Shown here one piece after another: positions 1 through 12,335 of a stretch of 64,000 nucleotides of DNA. Where the stretch lies: positions 62,001 through 126,000 of the forward strand of contig JADANN010000249.1 of NCBI GenBank assembly GCA_018806985.1, written 5' to 3'. This DNA comes from Angiostrongylus vasorum. Lineage: Eukaryota > Nematoda > Chromadorea > Rhabditida > Metastrongylidae. Position numbers and translations under genes: made by a program. Within the stretch, counting starts at the first letter, position 1, and every line of letters starts with the position of its first letter. The notes beneath the pieces were generated by a model. That model had not been told where the DNA came from, made no database searches, and was given only the letters and a program-made list of their open reading frames with translations.

Positions 1-189
1 CTCTCGACTCATCCGTACTAGCAATTGTGAAATTATTTGCGATCATATTTAATGTACACAACATATTGTAAGAGAAATACGCATTCAATCACTATTTTAG
101 TGAAGGTGGCTTAGATCAACACTACAAAGTTCACTGTTTTTCTTCTTATTCTTTTCCATTCTCGTTGTTTTGTCGTATTCTTAAGCTTA

Positions 190-445
190 TACGAAGTGAT
201 TACCAAAAAACTCTTTATTATAGCTAACGTTTCGGTGCCTTGGAACTCTACAAAGCCACAGCGATTTGAGCCGGGATCAAACGACAAAATCCTATGTTCC
301 ATGCAAGTCGGTTCTTCAGAATCAACTCTACCAAAACCCACATCGCGAGACCCATCTGCTCTGGTCATCCGACTAGATCTCATGGCGGCTCTGAAGGGAG
401 TGAAGGTACCGAAACGTTAGCTACGATAAAGAGTTTCCGGTAACA
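190..445. repeat. Foldback (inverted-repeat) element, family F
   Basis: Two inverted arms face each other: about 217-257 (containing taacgtttcggtgcct) and about 386-432 (containing accgaaacgttagct). The core acgtttcg is shared with inverted-repeat elements near 2.7, 17.1, 55.0, 55.3, 62.0 and 62.4 kb. It looks like a small non-autonomous MITE-like element. The open frames on both strands here come from the palindrome and are not genes. Confidence 0.55.
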
Positions 446-519
446 GCATCGCGTAAGCTCGTGAATACAACAAAATACTGGACGTTTACCAGAGATTGAA
501 AAAAATAATGACAAGGATA

Positions 520-800
520 AATAAAGGATAAAGCTCTCGGCGTTAATCAATCTCTGAGGATGCGCCATGCATTCGACTTCATTAAGTACCGTTGGAGGTG
601 ATTGAATGCATATCTGGCCTTTACAGTGATTCGCGATGGCCTACCGATGTATCGAGCCAGTGCTGCTATCCTCCCAGACAAGTAGCAATTTGCCGACTCC
701 CGGAGGGATAGAAGGCTTGGTGGGTCATGGGGTTGGGGGATCGATTCCACGTGTGTGTCGCAGTGGTTCCTCCAACCACAGCGCCACAAGCGCCCTTAAT
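520..800 (-). mobile_element. SINE A copy 1 (tRNA-derived SINE)
   Basis: Read on the minus strand, the head at 770-800 resembles a tRNA gene, with an A-box-like segment (tggcgctgtggt) and a B-box-like segment (ggaatcgatcccc) about 40 bases apart. The SINE body follows, ending in the tail ccgagagctttatccttta. The family has about 19 copies in this window, each about 270-290 bp when full length. This one is full length and moderately diverged. Confidence 0.75.
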
Positions 801-1489
801 AAAAAATAGGTTTTTTAAAACCAATATTTAAAGCACAATCACAGTCGAGAGGAAGCTGATTTTTTTGTCAACAGGCAGTAACATCTCTATTAATAAGGTA
901 GTGAAGGAGCACAAAATTTTACAGTCTTATAGAACAGGTTTAGTATAACCCAAGAAATTTTGGTTTAAAGTTGACAGCAGAAACTCGTATTTCGTATGCT
1001 ATGCATTCAATTCAATGCGTTCTGCGGCAAGTCTGCCAAAGGTGCAGAAAAAAAATTTCTAATCAGCATAGTGGCGAACACATGATACATAGCTCAAATA
1101 TATACCTACCTACACTTTCCAAAAGATACGTGCTTACTTACTCTATTACGATAAAACTCCACCTTTTCCAAGTCCGCAGAATTTTTTCACCGGGCGTCAC
1201 ATTCCAAAGAGCGAATGGAATGAAAGGTTGCCAACTCGTGCTTCTGGACGAGATGACGTCTCTGAAGGCATCATCTATGGACGGTTGCTCCGCTTGTGTC
1301 AGAAGTTTTAAGGATTTTCATGATACAAGACGTTTTTTTTCCAATTTTAGCCTAAGAAACTTTCAAATCTACGCTTAAAGTGTAGAGTTTCCTTTATATT
1401 TTTTCTCAAGTTCTCAAATCAGCGAGTGCCGTAGTTATCAAAGAAGTGGCATGGTTGCGAATATATTTAAAAAAGCCTTTACCACTTCA
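801..1489. other. No recognised gene
   Basis: A plus-strand open frame at 971-1378 (135 codons) has no recognisable domain, signal peptide or convincing splice context. I see nothing else here and treat it as unannotated spacer. Confidence 0.3.
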
Positions 1490-1670
1490 CAAAATGATTC
1501 GTCGTGGCCTATCGATCCATCGAGCCAGTGCTGCTCTACTCCCAGACAAGTCCGGTAGCAATTTGCCAACCCCGGAGGGATAGAAGGCTTGGTGAGCCCT
1601 GGGTGCGGGGATCGATCCCAAGTGTATTGCATGCAGTGCGGCTCTCACCACTGCGCTATACGCGTACTTG
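1490..1670 (-). mobile_element. SINE A copy 2, 3'-truncated
   Basis: Matches the tRNA-like head and the adjacent body of SINE A (atcgagccagtgctgct, then the ccggaggga block and the ccactgcgctatacgcg end). The distal body and tail are missing. Confidence 0.7.
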
Positions 1671-2606
1671 GGCATAGAAAACGATTTTATGAACTTCATA
1701 AAGTACTAAACATCTTAGAGAAGAAATAGATTCATAGATCCATTAAGTGAGATCAATGTTTTTCTTCATTTAAACGCTCTCCCGATGTTGACCGAAAATG
1801 TTTTGTTTAGCCGCAAATGAATGACGAGGTGACATATTGCTTTAAATAAAAGCTTTTTCACACTGTAATAAAATGGACGCAGTCAATATCGATCGATCTT
1901 GGAGAAGTTGGAGTTTTCATCGACTTACTGATTTAAACAATAGCCAGATAAAAAAAGACTGATAGAAAATGGAAGAAGAGCAAAGGATATGACATTCTTA
2001 AGTTATAGTGAGATGTTAAAGAGGTAGTTTTCCAAACACCTCTACGAAAAAAAGCTCTTACATTGCTCTACCACAAAACAAGAAACAAAGTCGTTGACGG
2101 GGGAAGAATATTACTTAGATTGGAGAGGCCTTAAAGTCTTTCTCTAGTAGGCTCTCAAAAAGCACATGCAGACCCAGATCAATTGTTTTATTCCTGTCAT
2201 AAATAACACCAGTTTCTATTTCTACACTACTACATGGTCGAAACTTGGAATGCCCACACAATACATCAGAAAAATGAAAGCTATGGGAAATATATAGTAA
2301 CATGGAAAATACGAGAAAATGAACGCATGAGCTATTTTATGTAATTTTTTATGCATATATAAAATGTACCCGAGATAAACGCGCATGGCATAATCTCACA
2401 ACTTTCTCACATCCAAAATTTGTTGGTGAGGAATCCGTGAAATTTGAATCCAGAAATCTCTTTGTACCATGAAAAGAGTTTTTCTCAAGTTCGAGAATAC
2501 TGCTTCACTACTAAGGTATAACTCAAAAAGACCGATTTTCTATAAAACTCGGCATAATAATCGATATATCTGTATAAATGTTGTCACGAACTTCCCTATT
2601 TTAGGC
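1671..2606. other. Spacer without recognised gene
   Basis: AT-rich sequence with many stops in all frames. Short open frames at 2115-2303 (-) and 2469-2663 (+) show no domain. Confidence 0.3.
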
Positions 2607-2827
2607 GATGCGAGGTTGGTATATCCGTTCTTATTGTCGTTATTGTCTTTTTTCAACGGCTGACGCTTCGGCGGCTTCGCCTTCCTCAAAGCCTTGTCGT
2701 TGGACTATCCGTTTGTTGTTCACGAGGGACGAAGAACACACGGATACTCCAACGACAAGTCTCTAAGGAAGAGGAGTTCGGCGAAACGTCAATCATTGAA
2801 CAAAGACAACAAGAGCAATAAAAATAA
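2607..2827. repeat. Foldback element, family F
   Basis: Long imperfect inverted repeat. The left arm (about 2607-2712) contains gctgacgcttcggcgg and cttgtcgttgga. The right arm (about 2746-2827) contains ccaacgacaag and cggcgaaacgtcaatc. The loop is about 30 bases. Same family as 16988-17268. Confidence 0.65.
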
Positions 2828-3105
2828 AAAGGAGAAAGCTCTCGGCGTTGATAAATCCCTGAGTGATGCACCATGCAGTCGACTTCATTAAGCATCGTTT
2901 GGAGGTGATTGAATGCATATCTGGCCTTTACAATGACTCGCGGTGGTCTACCGATGTATCCAACCAGTGCGCCTATCCTCCCAAACAAGTCTGGTACCAA
3001 TTTGCCGATCCCGGAAGTATGGAAGGCTTGCTGGGCCATGGACGCGGTGATCGACTCCACGTGTGTGTTGTAGGGTGCTCCTAACCACTACCAAACGCGC
3101 CCCTA
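2828..3105 (-). mobile_element. SINE A copy 3
   Basis: Full-length minus-strand copy, from the tail block (gagaaagctctcggcgttg) at its low end to the tRNA-like head (accaaacgcgcccct) at its high end. It abuts the foldback element at 2607-2827. Confidence 0.75.
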
Positions 3106-4875
3106 ATAAGAACAATAACATCTGTGCGAACCTCGCGTCGGCAGAAAAGGGCAGTTCGTAAGAACATATACACAGATTTATCCTAAGGTATAATAGTAGT
3201 AAGCTACTAAACTTTAACCATCAAACCAGCCGAGTTCCTAGTGTAGAAAAGAGGTTATAATAACTCGGTTAAGTTATAATCGATGTAAGTATTGTATGCG
3301 AAATAAACGAAATATCTAGTAAAGTCTAATATCTATCTATATCTAATATATCTAATATCTATCTATGTATCTAATAAAATGAGAAAAAATGATAAAAAAA
3401 CGACCAACGCGGAAAAATTAGTTCCTGTGGAGTTCTATAAATCTCGTTCTTAAGACTAATTGAAAAAACTGCTAGACAATCGAGTGAAAGCAGATAAAGC
3501 ATTAACGACTAATTCGACTAACTTACTTGATTTACTGTCTTTCAGGAGATTCATGAATCTGAGCCTACAGGCTGTCCATTAAAAAAGAGCGTCAGCTGAC
3601 TCGACGGGTACTGCTCATTCAAATCCACAAGGTCATTATGTCTCCGTGTAATTGGCTGGCAAATTTTGCGAGGTAAGAAGAATGAGGACGCTGTGAGGCC
3701 GGAACTCTTTATCGACCAAAAATTAAGCGAAAGACGTAACAGAGAGCCGTAGTGGAAAAGGTTGAGAAAAATCAATTAAAAGAGTAGAACGAAAAAACGG
3801 GATACTGGCTACCTCGCTGCTTACACTTTACAGATATAAAATCGTGTTATTAACTGCACTCAGACGAATACGTTAAGAGTTAAAGGATTTTAGTACTATC
3901 GAAACACACAAGTTCTTTCGAGGCAAGGCAAGTATTTCCTAGCGGGCTATCGCCTGCTAAAAATTTGCGCTTGTGGACTAGTCTCATGTGATTGGTCATT
4001 TTCTACTTAACCCGCCCCTATTCTCACATCAGAGCGCGCCTTTATGTTTTTTAAAGAACCTAAATTTCAGAAAACCACTCGGCAAACGATGCATTCAAAG
4101 GAGGATGAATAGCGAAGGCTATTTCCAGTAATGCAGCCGAGACGGATAGCAATTTCACTTTTTCTGTTGGAATACTAGATCTTCGATGGAATACAATGCC
4201 ACAATGTAATACATGAAAGATGAGGTCACACACATGCAAAGAATTCCGAAAGAGCCAGGTTTTTATCCCAAAAGGACAGCTGGCAATGTGGCGTCAAGCT
4301 AAGAGACAAGTGTTCAGCACACTAACATTACCTCCCGCAAACATCAAACATAGTATAAGGGACGTTCGTGTTTGACGAGCCGTCATGTACAAAGAACGAC
4401 GACTGATCAATTAGCGGTGTCGCCTAAACTAGAGATTCCCACATTTCCATTTAGAAACCCATCTATTAAAACCTGTACCACGACTAAGCCCAGTGAGCTA
4501 CCAGTGACCCTATTCTTGTCACTAACAGTAAAAAGGGTATTACACCAGAAGCATGATGTTCTGTTGAGAGAGTGGAGCCCATTGAACAGCTCTGAAGAGT
4601 TACGGGACAAATGAAATTGATTTCTGCTGGCTCTAGTTGGTCAACACCACCAAGTGGAACTACAGGTGATACGGGGTGCCAATCTATTATCTTCATATCC
4701 CTGTCTACTTTTACTGTATAGGACGTGGTATCGTTTTGCGTTTACAAGTAAATGAAATGAACTATCACTAAAATGTGGACCGAACGGTTCACTCACGGTG
4801 AACGCTAGGAAAGGCGTCTCTTTAGCACACCTGGAAATTCATTACAAACCGCTAAAAACTCTTTAGTGGGCGATA
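3106..4875. other. Spacer without recognised gene; short ATCT-rich tract
   Basis: A low-complexity tract of tatct/aatat units lies at about 3329-3371. Open frames at 4372-4614 (+) and 4407-4610 (-) overlap on opposite strands, and neither shows a domain. I see no splice-consistent gene. Confidence 0.3.
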
Positions 4876-5155
4876 ATAAAAAAGGGAGAAAGCTCTCGGC
4901 GTTGATCAATCACATAGGGATGCGCCATGTATCCGACTTCATTAGCCATCGTTTGGAGGTGATTGAACGCAAATCTGGCTTATACAGTGATTCGTGGTGG
5001 GTAACCGATGTATCGAGTCAATGTCGCTATCCTCCCAAACAGGTCTGCTAATAATTTTCCGACCTCGGAAGGATGGAAGTCTTGGAGAGCTCGGGCGCGA
5101 GATCGAGCCCATGTGTATTGCAGCGCGTCTCTAAGCACTGCGCTACATACGCCCC
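4876..5155 (-). mobile_element. SINE A copy 4
   Basis: Minus-strand copy with tail aaagctctcggcgttgatc and head ctaagcactgcgctacatac. The B-box-like segment is degenerate. Confidence 0.7.
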
Positions 5156-6089
5156 GTTGAGCGATATTGTCCATAAACATCACATTAGTATTAATAATTC
5201 TACTTTGTAAAGGAAAATGTCCATAAGAGTTATAATTTTTGTAGAAATATAAGAACAAATTTCTAAAAGCATGCAGCCGAGAGGTTTTCATCGATGTCTA
5301 TACACTAATTTCCAACGCAGAAAATTAAGTCTTCATACTTAAAAATAATAGATTGATTGGAAACAAATTCGATTTTTAAATTCTCGTTGGCGAATCGACA
5401 AACATTCGAGTTCGTAGTGAAAACTGCTGATTTCTTAACTACGCCTCTCTACTGTAATGACTCCAACAAGATTCTAGAAGTCGTAGTAGATGGTTCCTTC
5501 ATGATTCCAACAAAACACTGGTCACACAGTCGTCACAATGTCCACTCGAAGTGAGTTTGCCTTCGAGAAGGGTTTGCACGCTCTCGCCTCGACGAGCCAC
5601 CTTTCTGAAAAAAAGTAGTCAATTTTTACACGGAATTCACCTTCCATCCGTTCCTTGGACAAATGCAACGTGAGTATTGTACGCCGTTTCACTGCTATAA
5701 ATTCTATAGTTGAAAAACTGCTAGAACCTTCGTGTCTTTCATTTTTTAGAAAAAACTCGTGCACTGAAGTAATAGATAATATGAACATAACTAGATCAAA
5801 GTTGCTTAGAACAAAACTTCTAAATCCCAAAAAGCAGAAACTGGAACTACTTTCCTGAGAACTTGAATACCTTATTGGTGTTCTAATTGCTGCAGAATTG
5901 GATGGTAGCATTACTTAGTCTTTTCGCTTCTCACCAGCTGCTTGGCTCTCGATGATGGACTTCAAACTAATTCAGATGGTAATCCCCGTTGCCATAACCC
6001 TTCCCATGGTCATGCTGATGACTACTACGCTCCTATGCGCAGAGTAGGGTATCGGCAACATTGGGAAGATATCTTTATTTATATGATCT
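5156..6089. other. Spacer; unrecognised open frame
   Basis: A minus-strand open frame of 129 codons (5522-5911) is the longest here. It has no domain that I recognise. Its opposite strand is also open at 5655-5858, so coding is not supported. Confidence 0.25.
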
Positions 6090-6240
6090 TATAGACTGTC
6101 TTCTTAAGCTGATGCAAAGGTTGGTACACGTCTTCATTGTCATTGTCGTTGTTGTTGTCGTTGCTGTTTGTGTTACAGATCGGTGGCTCACGTTTCGGCC
6201 ATTTCGCGTTCCTCAGAGCCGTTCTGTTAACAGAAGGAAA
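6090..6240. repeat. Family F half-element
   Basis: Contains the arm sequence seen in the complete element at 16988-17268: aaggttggtacac, a gttgttgtcgtt tract, ctcacgtttcggcc and cctcagagccg. No partner arm is found nearby, so this is a solo arm. Confidence 0.5.
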
Positions 6241-6717
6241 GGAGAGATAGGATTAGGGAAATAATCTTAATCCTGAATCACTTAACAACAAGAAAAACTT
6301 CTGATTATTTGTGTTCCTCTTCCTTTACAAAGTTGTTGAAGAACTGTTGCCGTTCTCCTACATCCTATCATCTGCAATCGAGTACCGTATGATTTTAATG
6401 GCTCACACACCTGGAACAAAGTTACATTCTGCAGTTCAGTACTTTAATTAAAAACAAGGTGATGATAGAAAGACTATTTAAGACCGAATTAGGGAGAATA
6501 ATCAGAAAACCGACGTAACCTTAGGAACTAAAGGACACTAAAATAGGATGTTGTGGGCAAAGTTTCGTTTCGAAAAACCCATTATACAAGTAAGCCTTCG
6601 AAAAATGAGTGTTCAATATGGTCAAACGGAACAACGTGAAGAAATGTTGAAATTAAAGAGCAAAAACAGCATGTTAAAGTTGATCTCTACATGAAATAAT
6701 AAAGCAAGAGAGATTAA

Positions 6718-6993
6718 AAACGATAAAGGGTAAAGCTTCCGGTGTTAATGCCTTGGAAATCCACCATGCATTGTACTCCACTAAGATCGTAGAGTTGATT
6801 GAATGCATAACTGGAATAAACAGTTGGACTTTCGTTGACCTACCGGTGTAGACATGTTCAAGCTCTTATTTTCCGAAGGTACTAATCTGCTGAACTCAGA
6901 GAGGTGGATAGTTTGATTGACAAGGGCAGACGATCGAACAGAAGACCACGTTTGTATAGGAGGACATCTCTAACCACTGTGCTACACGCCACC
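6718..6993 (-). mobile_element. SINE A copy 5, diverged
   Basis: Recognisable from the aaagcttccggtgttaatg tail, the attgaatgcataactgg body and the taaccactgtgctacacgcc head. It carries more substitutions than most copies and is probably an old insertion. Confidence 0.6.
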
Positions 6994-7374
6994 GCTTGAA
7001 CGGTCACGGAGATTTTAAATCCTCTTTATATCTGACACAATAAAAAACGAAGGAAATTCAACGTGTGGAACATTTGTATGTAGCAGAAATTGTACATTAA
7101 AAGAACAGAGTTTTATGTTTCAACTTAAAGTTTCACTATTTTTAACGCAGAAGAAAAATGAAGAAAGGAAAACGTGAAGAATGATGGGATAAAGCAGACT
7201 TACAAGGGACATAATACCATTTGATTAAGCATAAAGGATAAATATATTGAACCGTTGAATTTAATTTGTTTCGTAGGTGCGATCTTCACAAAGGTCACGA
7301 ACATATTTACAAAAAGAATTATGTCTAAAGCAAGAAATGCCGCGCAGCTTTCTAAACAGTACAATTATGATTTT

Positions 7375-7737
7375 AACCTTTTTACTTACTGCCTACTCTT
7401 TTTGATGGCAGGGTATATTGCGAAATATAACTTCAAGGAAGCTGAGATATTTGCAAAACTCTGGACCGCAGCTGCCTAAAAGGTTAAAATTGTGATTATA
7501 ACTATAGCCTCAGCTTAACTGGGTTCAATGCCGATTTGGGCTCCCCAGATCAATCCCGTTGACGAGTGATTGCTGATGGCAAAAAGATCGACAGAACTAG
7601 CTGAGAGACAGGCGAAACGAAGGACCCGCATGGTGTGGTGGTGAACGCGTTACTCCCCGGAAAGGACAATAGCGCGTTCGTTCCCCACCATAAATATTTG
7701 CGCTCCAGAGTTTTGCAAATATCTCAGCTTCGTTGAA
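7375..7737. mobile_element. SINE B composite with inverted halves (copy 1)
   Basis: The low part (7375-7479) is the 3' part of a B unit on the minus strand (actgcctactctttttgat to gaccgcag). It is joined to a plus-strand B unit running from its 5' block (aaaattgtgattataacta) to cttcgttgaag. Flanks 7359-7374 and 7738-7753 are near-identical (gtacaattatgatttt and gtacagttacgaattt), a decayed target-site duplication. Part of the low half is open as the end of a 74-codon frame, which is not a gene. Confidence 0.7.
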
Positions 7738-8399
7738 GTACAGTTACGAATTTGAAATCCGATTGAGCCCTTTTCATGATTTCCATTTAAATTATTAATA
7801 TTCGGAGATGTTCCTTAGAAGACGGACTTGAGTTTCTCTTTGCTTCTTGGTCTCATCTCACAGAAATGTAGCTAGAATTCTGCTTTATATGTCCGATTTC
7901 TCGAGATGGATAATCGTCAAAAACGGCTGATTTCCGTCACTCAATTTGAAGCACTGCTAGGAGAAGCTTGAGGGTGACATGGGTCAGCCGGGCTCAAGAG
8001 ATATCTTAACTAGACATCGTGAATGACTGAAAAAAAAGCCCACTGGAAGGACGTTACACACCATCTAGTCACAGGAGATAATACCAGTTCGTTTTTCTTC
8101 AGAATCCACCTTTAAGCCAATTAAATTATTGGAACCCCAGTCAGTAAATAGTACCCTTGAAAAAACTTCCCTTCCAATAGGCACGATATTGACGAATTTG
8201 AGAGTATAACGTCGAACAGAGGAGGTAGGAAATATGTTTTTTTTTACAAAAAAAAACGGTCTGGAAAGATAACTGTTCCGCTCCGGAAATCTTGACGAGA
8301 AGTACCGCGTAGTAGCATGTGGAATTACAATGTTCCACTATAGGGAATGCTCTACTAGGTTGACGAGATCCGTTGAAGCCCTTTTACATTGTCCTGCTG
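7738..8399. other. Spacer without recognised gene
   Basis: No domain, repeat family or splice-consistent gene is seen. The tract ttttttttacaaaaaaaaa at 8237-8256 is low complexity. Confidence 0.3.
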
Positions 8400-8850
8400 T
8401 TTTTAAAATTTATTAGAATAAGACTTTGCTTAGGTTTTTGAACCAAAAAGAAGTGAAGCATGTTGTGTGACATCTGGAAAACAGCGCTCACACAGATGTT
8501 GTGAGATGTTTTTCTCAACGAACTACGGCGATTCTAAGCCGAACTGTTTGGATGCCAATTCAAAATCGTCGACGTTGACTAAACGCTTACCACGATAAGA
8601 ATTCTTCAGGCACCAAGCGATAAAAAGTTGTATGGGACAATATTTGGCCTATACAAAGGAAGTGGGGCTATTTTCCATCCAAGCTTCTTCAACTGCTTAC
8701 GAAATCTCGTAAATGTGTAGTATAACGTTATCGAATAAAGAAATTTGACATGCTTAATCCTCTCTAACAGCACCGTAGTGACGCTGCAGCATTCACTTCG
8801 ACGTCCGTGTTGATTTTTTGTCCTGCCAATAAGATACAACAACCTTGGTG
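8400..8850 (-). mobile_element. Mariner/Tc1-type transposase fossil
   Basis: On the minus strand a broken reading gives LKKLGWKIAPLPLYRPN, which fits the mariner pattern (elGWevlpHPPYSPDL) around the catalytic region. It is followed in other frames by segments resembling the mariner C-terminus (VDDFELASKQF, SQHLCER). Frames shift and stops interrupt, so this is a dead copy. Boundaries are approximate. Confidence 0.5.
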
Positions 8851-9252
8851 ATGCTTAGTTTCGCTATCGGTTAGATGTTGTTTCCGTTATGAAGTCCAGA
8901 AACCAATTACCACGTCAGTAGAGCACCGATTTCACATCCCCTCTACACACTACCTCAGGAACTCCTTTCCATGTGCATGTAGCAGCAGCAACTGATGGAG
9001 TGCCACCTCATCACCACGATTTCCATCCCTCAACTTGCGTTGACATGGAGTCCATTGAATCATGACTCTACTGCTGAAGAGCGAATATTGCCGCTTCTGG
9101 TGACGAGGTGAGAAATGAGATGAGTGCTTTGGCGAATTTTCGAGTAGTCGAACCTACACTTAGTAAACATGCATTAGAGACGTGGTGTTATCATAGAACG
9201 TTATGCGAACAGAAGAAAGAGCACCATACCTGACAATATTCTTTGTTATTAA

Positions 9253-9507
9253 AAAGGATAAAGGATGATTGATAAAGCATAGGGCATTGATCAGTTTCTG
9301 AGAGATGCGTGATGCATTCGACTTCAATAAGCATAGCTACCAACCGATGTATCGAGTCAGTGCTGTTATCCTCTCAGACAGGTCTGGTACAAATTTTCCA
9401 ATTCTAGAGTGATGAAGGGCTTGGTTTAGAAAGCGCGCAGGATCGAACAGCGACTCTGCGTGTATTTCAGCGCATCTTTAGCCGCTACAGCTACATAACT
9501 CTGTTGA
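9253..9507 (-). mobile_element. SINE A copy 6, diverged
   Basis: Body blocks gatgcattcgacttcaata, ctatcctctcagacag and the head remnant agccgctacagctacata identify the family. The A-box is degenerate. Confidence 0.6.
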
Positions 9508-11092
9508 AAAACATGTCATCAGTATGTCATTCGAAGATCATGGAATATTCCTGAGGTTAGAAATAGATGACCTAATTCAGTAGAACCACTTTAATGTTTT
9601 GGAACGTAACTCTGGGCAGCTGACACTTCCACTACAAGGTCACTGAACTATTAACAGAGAAAATGATGTGAAAAAAAATGTCTAGGTAAAGGAATAAAAA
9701 TGAAGACAAGGGGGGATCTCACGACTCTAACACTCTATCCGTAGTGTGCACAGCTTGACTAATTCCGACTAGAATGTCAGACTAAAACTTTGAACATTAT
9801 GTTTTGATGACCTTCCTAGGGAAACAATGCCCCATTGCACACCGATGTTCAACACCAAGATAGACACAGCCATAACAGCTTGGTATACCACCAACAGAAC
9901 CGTTAACATCAGTTGCTTAGGTTCTTCTCTCAATTCGTTCAATACCTTGTAACCAGCATCTAAGCTAATAGCTGAGTTCTTCCCTTCGTTCGGAAGCAGC
10001 TTGACGACGTACCGTCTTCTACCTTAACTGATATATCGATTGTTTGTTGAAGCAATTCTCGGTAGAACCTCGAGATAAGCTCTCTGTGGCAGCCACAGTT
10101 CTGAAACACAAGCAGTGGCTGGCCTTTGTAGATCGGAGGGACGGTTGCTGGCTCTCTACTAGAATTCTTCCAGAATGTTTGCGATTATTAGGACTAGTCG
10201 TTGCATCGAAGATGGGCGATCACATAAGAAAAACCGGTTAATGTTGTTAAGATCCTACTAACTGCATAAGGCCACTACGCCTGCTTTTTATTCTCTACTT
10301 CATTGAAAAAAGGATATAATTTACAACACTGGCAGGTATACTTGTCATTTTCAGCTTCCTTATAATCCTTAGAGAACAACGATGCCACCAGTCGGCAGAG
10401 GGCGATTTCAAATCTATGCTAGAGTACACGTGGAGATAATGCGGTCGAATAAAACTAGGAGTCACTTCGACTATTAAATTTGTTCGTGAAGATATCTTCC
10501 ATTTCTCTCCTGAAACATCAAAACGAATATGTACCAGAAACTATATAAAGTCTTATATATAACATTTGTGACAGTATGCATTGGTTTCAATACACATGGT
10601 GGGCAGAGCGGACAGTATGCATTGATTTCAATGCCAGTGCATATTTTTTCAGACTGTCGATACCACCGCAAAGAATTTGTTTGCTACAGTTCCTGTATGT
10701 AGTCGATAGCTTTTCCATTACAGACGTTTTCCCAGGAGTAAGTTTTCTTTACAACAAAGAAGAAAAGTCCTTCGGACGAGTTTTTCAGCGCATACCGCGA
10801 GTAGCCCGACGCTGCAGCTTTCACACAAAATTAAGCGTCGGAAGCGATGTGATATCATAGTGTTTCCAGGTCGTTTGAATTAAAATACAATTTTACTAAA
10901 ATATTTCTAGGAAGGGAAAGAACTGCATGGAACGTACCACTTCAGCTCTTACTGAGAATAAGCAATCGTGGTGGAAACGACGGTGTATAATAATGGTACA
11001 TCATCTACAACTACTTCACATCGGCCAACATGGACACCATGGGTAATGATGGAGTAAAGAGGTAGCCGTACCGCGTACAAATTACAATATCT
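9508..11092. other. Spacer; unrecognised open frames
   Basis: A short direct duplication (cagtatgcattggtttcaat and cagtatgcattgatttcaat, about 40 bases apart) lies at 10572-10632. The open frame 10576-10860 (+) begins in it and shows no domain. No gene is supported. Confidence 0.3.
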
Positions 11093-11104
11093 ATACGAGG
11101 AAAA

Positions 11105-11492
11105 TTCTCCTCCCAACGGTTTACCGCTTCATCGCGGCTGGAAGGTATTCCTGGGTGTTGGGCTGCGACGTACAGCAGGGGGAATTCATCCCCGGAAGGG
11201 TCTCCCAAGCTGGGAAGGAGTCCGGCGTTTCCACCAGGAAGCCCAGCTAAGAGTGAATCAATACCACAATTCACCACCGCCCTAGTATCAAATTAGTCGC
11301 ATGGTAGTGAATCTCTCCGTCATCCACAAGGGCGGCGGCGGCCTGTGGTGATGACGACCTGGGGCAGACTTTGGCCAGGCTGACCTCGGGACTCCAGGGA
11401 ACCACAATGGCTAAACCAGCAAAACTCCGAAAAATGGAACTCATGCTGAGGCCCGCACAACCAGTGAGGACGCGCCATCCAAATCTCCAAGC
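11105..11492 (+). mobile_element. Family C retroposon, copy 1
   Basis: Begins ctcctcccaacggtttaccg and ends cgccatccaaatctccaagc. It is flanked by a perfect 12 bp direct repeat, atacgaggaaaa, at 11093-11104 and 11493-11504. The duplication shows insertion by a retroposition-like event. About ten copies exist in the window. Confidence 0.75.
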
Positions 11493-11504
11493 ATACGAGG
11501 AAAA

Positions 11505-11822
11505 CCGGAAAAAAAATCGTCGGAAAATTGCCGTAGATCAGGAAGCAAAAGGCATTAGTTCGACCCCTGGCCCAGCTCTCTCCTCCAATCCATGTACGAA
11601 CGTCTTAGCCCAGCTATCTCCAAAATTGCAAAGACTCAACCAGCATTCTACGACATTCATACAGAAGTCGAAATCCTCAAAGCAGCCGAAAGAAGACACG
11701 AAATGTTCCAAAACCTTTGTGAACGATGAAAACGAGGAGAACGAATCGAGTACAAGAAGTGCTGTGATCTGCACAGTAGATATGATGACGGGCTGTGTAA
11801 AATAAAAATAAAAAAATAAACG
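11505..11822 (+). repeat. Repeat E with A-rich 3' end
   Basis: The 3' portion (gaacgaatcgagtacaag, gctgtgatctgcacag, gatgacgggctgtg, then an A-rich stretch) matches 20650-20830 and, more loosely, 60905-60995. An open frame at 11371-11805 fuses the family C end to this repeat, so it is not taken as a gene. Confidence 0.45.
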
Positions 11823-12335
11823 GAAAAGTGTATGACTGCAAAAAATTGTGACCCATAGACTGCTGGCCCGTCTCCTAGCTGTCGTATATCGCGCTCCAAT
11901 GCTAACTTCTAGGAATTCCACCTCCTCAGGCAGAACCCGCACGTGAATTTGATTATATCTTCAGATGGCCGGAGAATATTCGCAGATGGGATTGAACTCA
12001 CGGTGATCTTTATGCTTCACCTTAACTTGGCGTTGTTCTATTCAACGACTAACTGTTTGTAGCTGCAAATATGTAAACAGTTCGAAAGGTCGAACAAGTG
12101 TTTCTCTGTTCTGATTCTTAGAAAACTAGTGATAGTTGGTCTTTGAAAAGTTTTCCGTTAATGTTGCTTCATTTGCATTGCATTCGATGCGTTCTAAATC
12201 TCAGTTGCTTAAGTTGTCCTCACAACTTCCTTATGCTTCAAAAGGGTTACATTTTGTTTCCTTTGTTCCTGTCAGACATTCCTTCAGATGATGTTTGTGT
12301 CTGAGTGACGTCGGAAAGGCTTTTTCCCTACAACT

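Noticed and set aside
11371..11805. 144-codon plus-strand open frame with a basic, Lys-rich product
   Set aside because: It starts inside family C, crosses its target-site duplication and continues into repeat E. Repeat E occurs elsewhere without an open frame.
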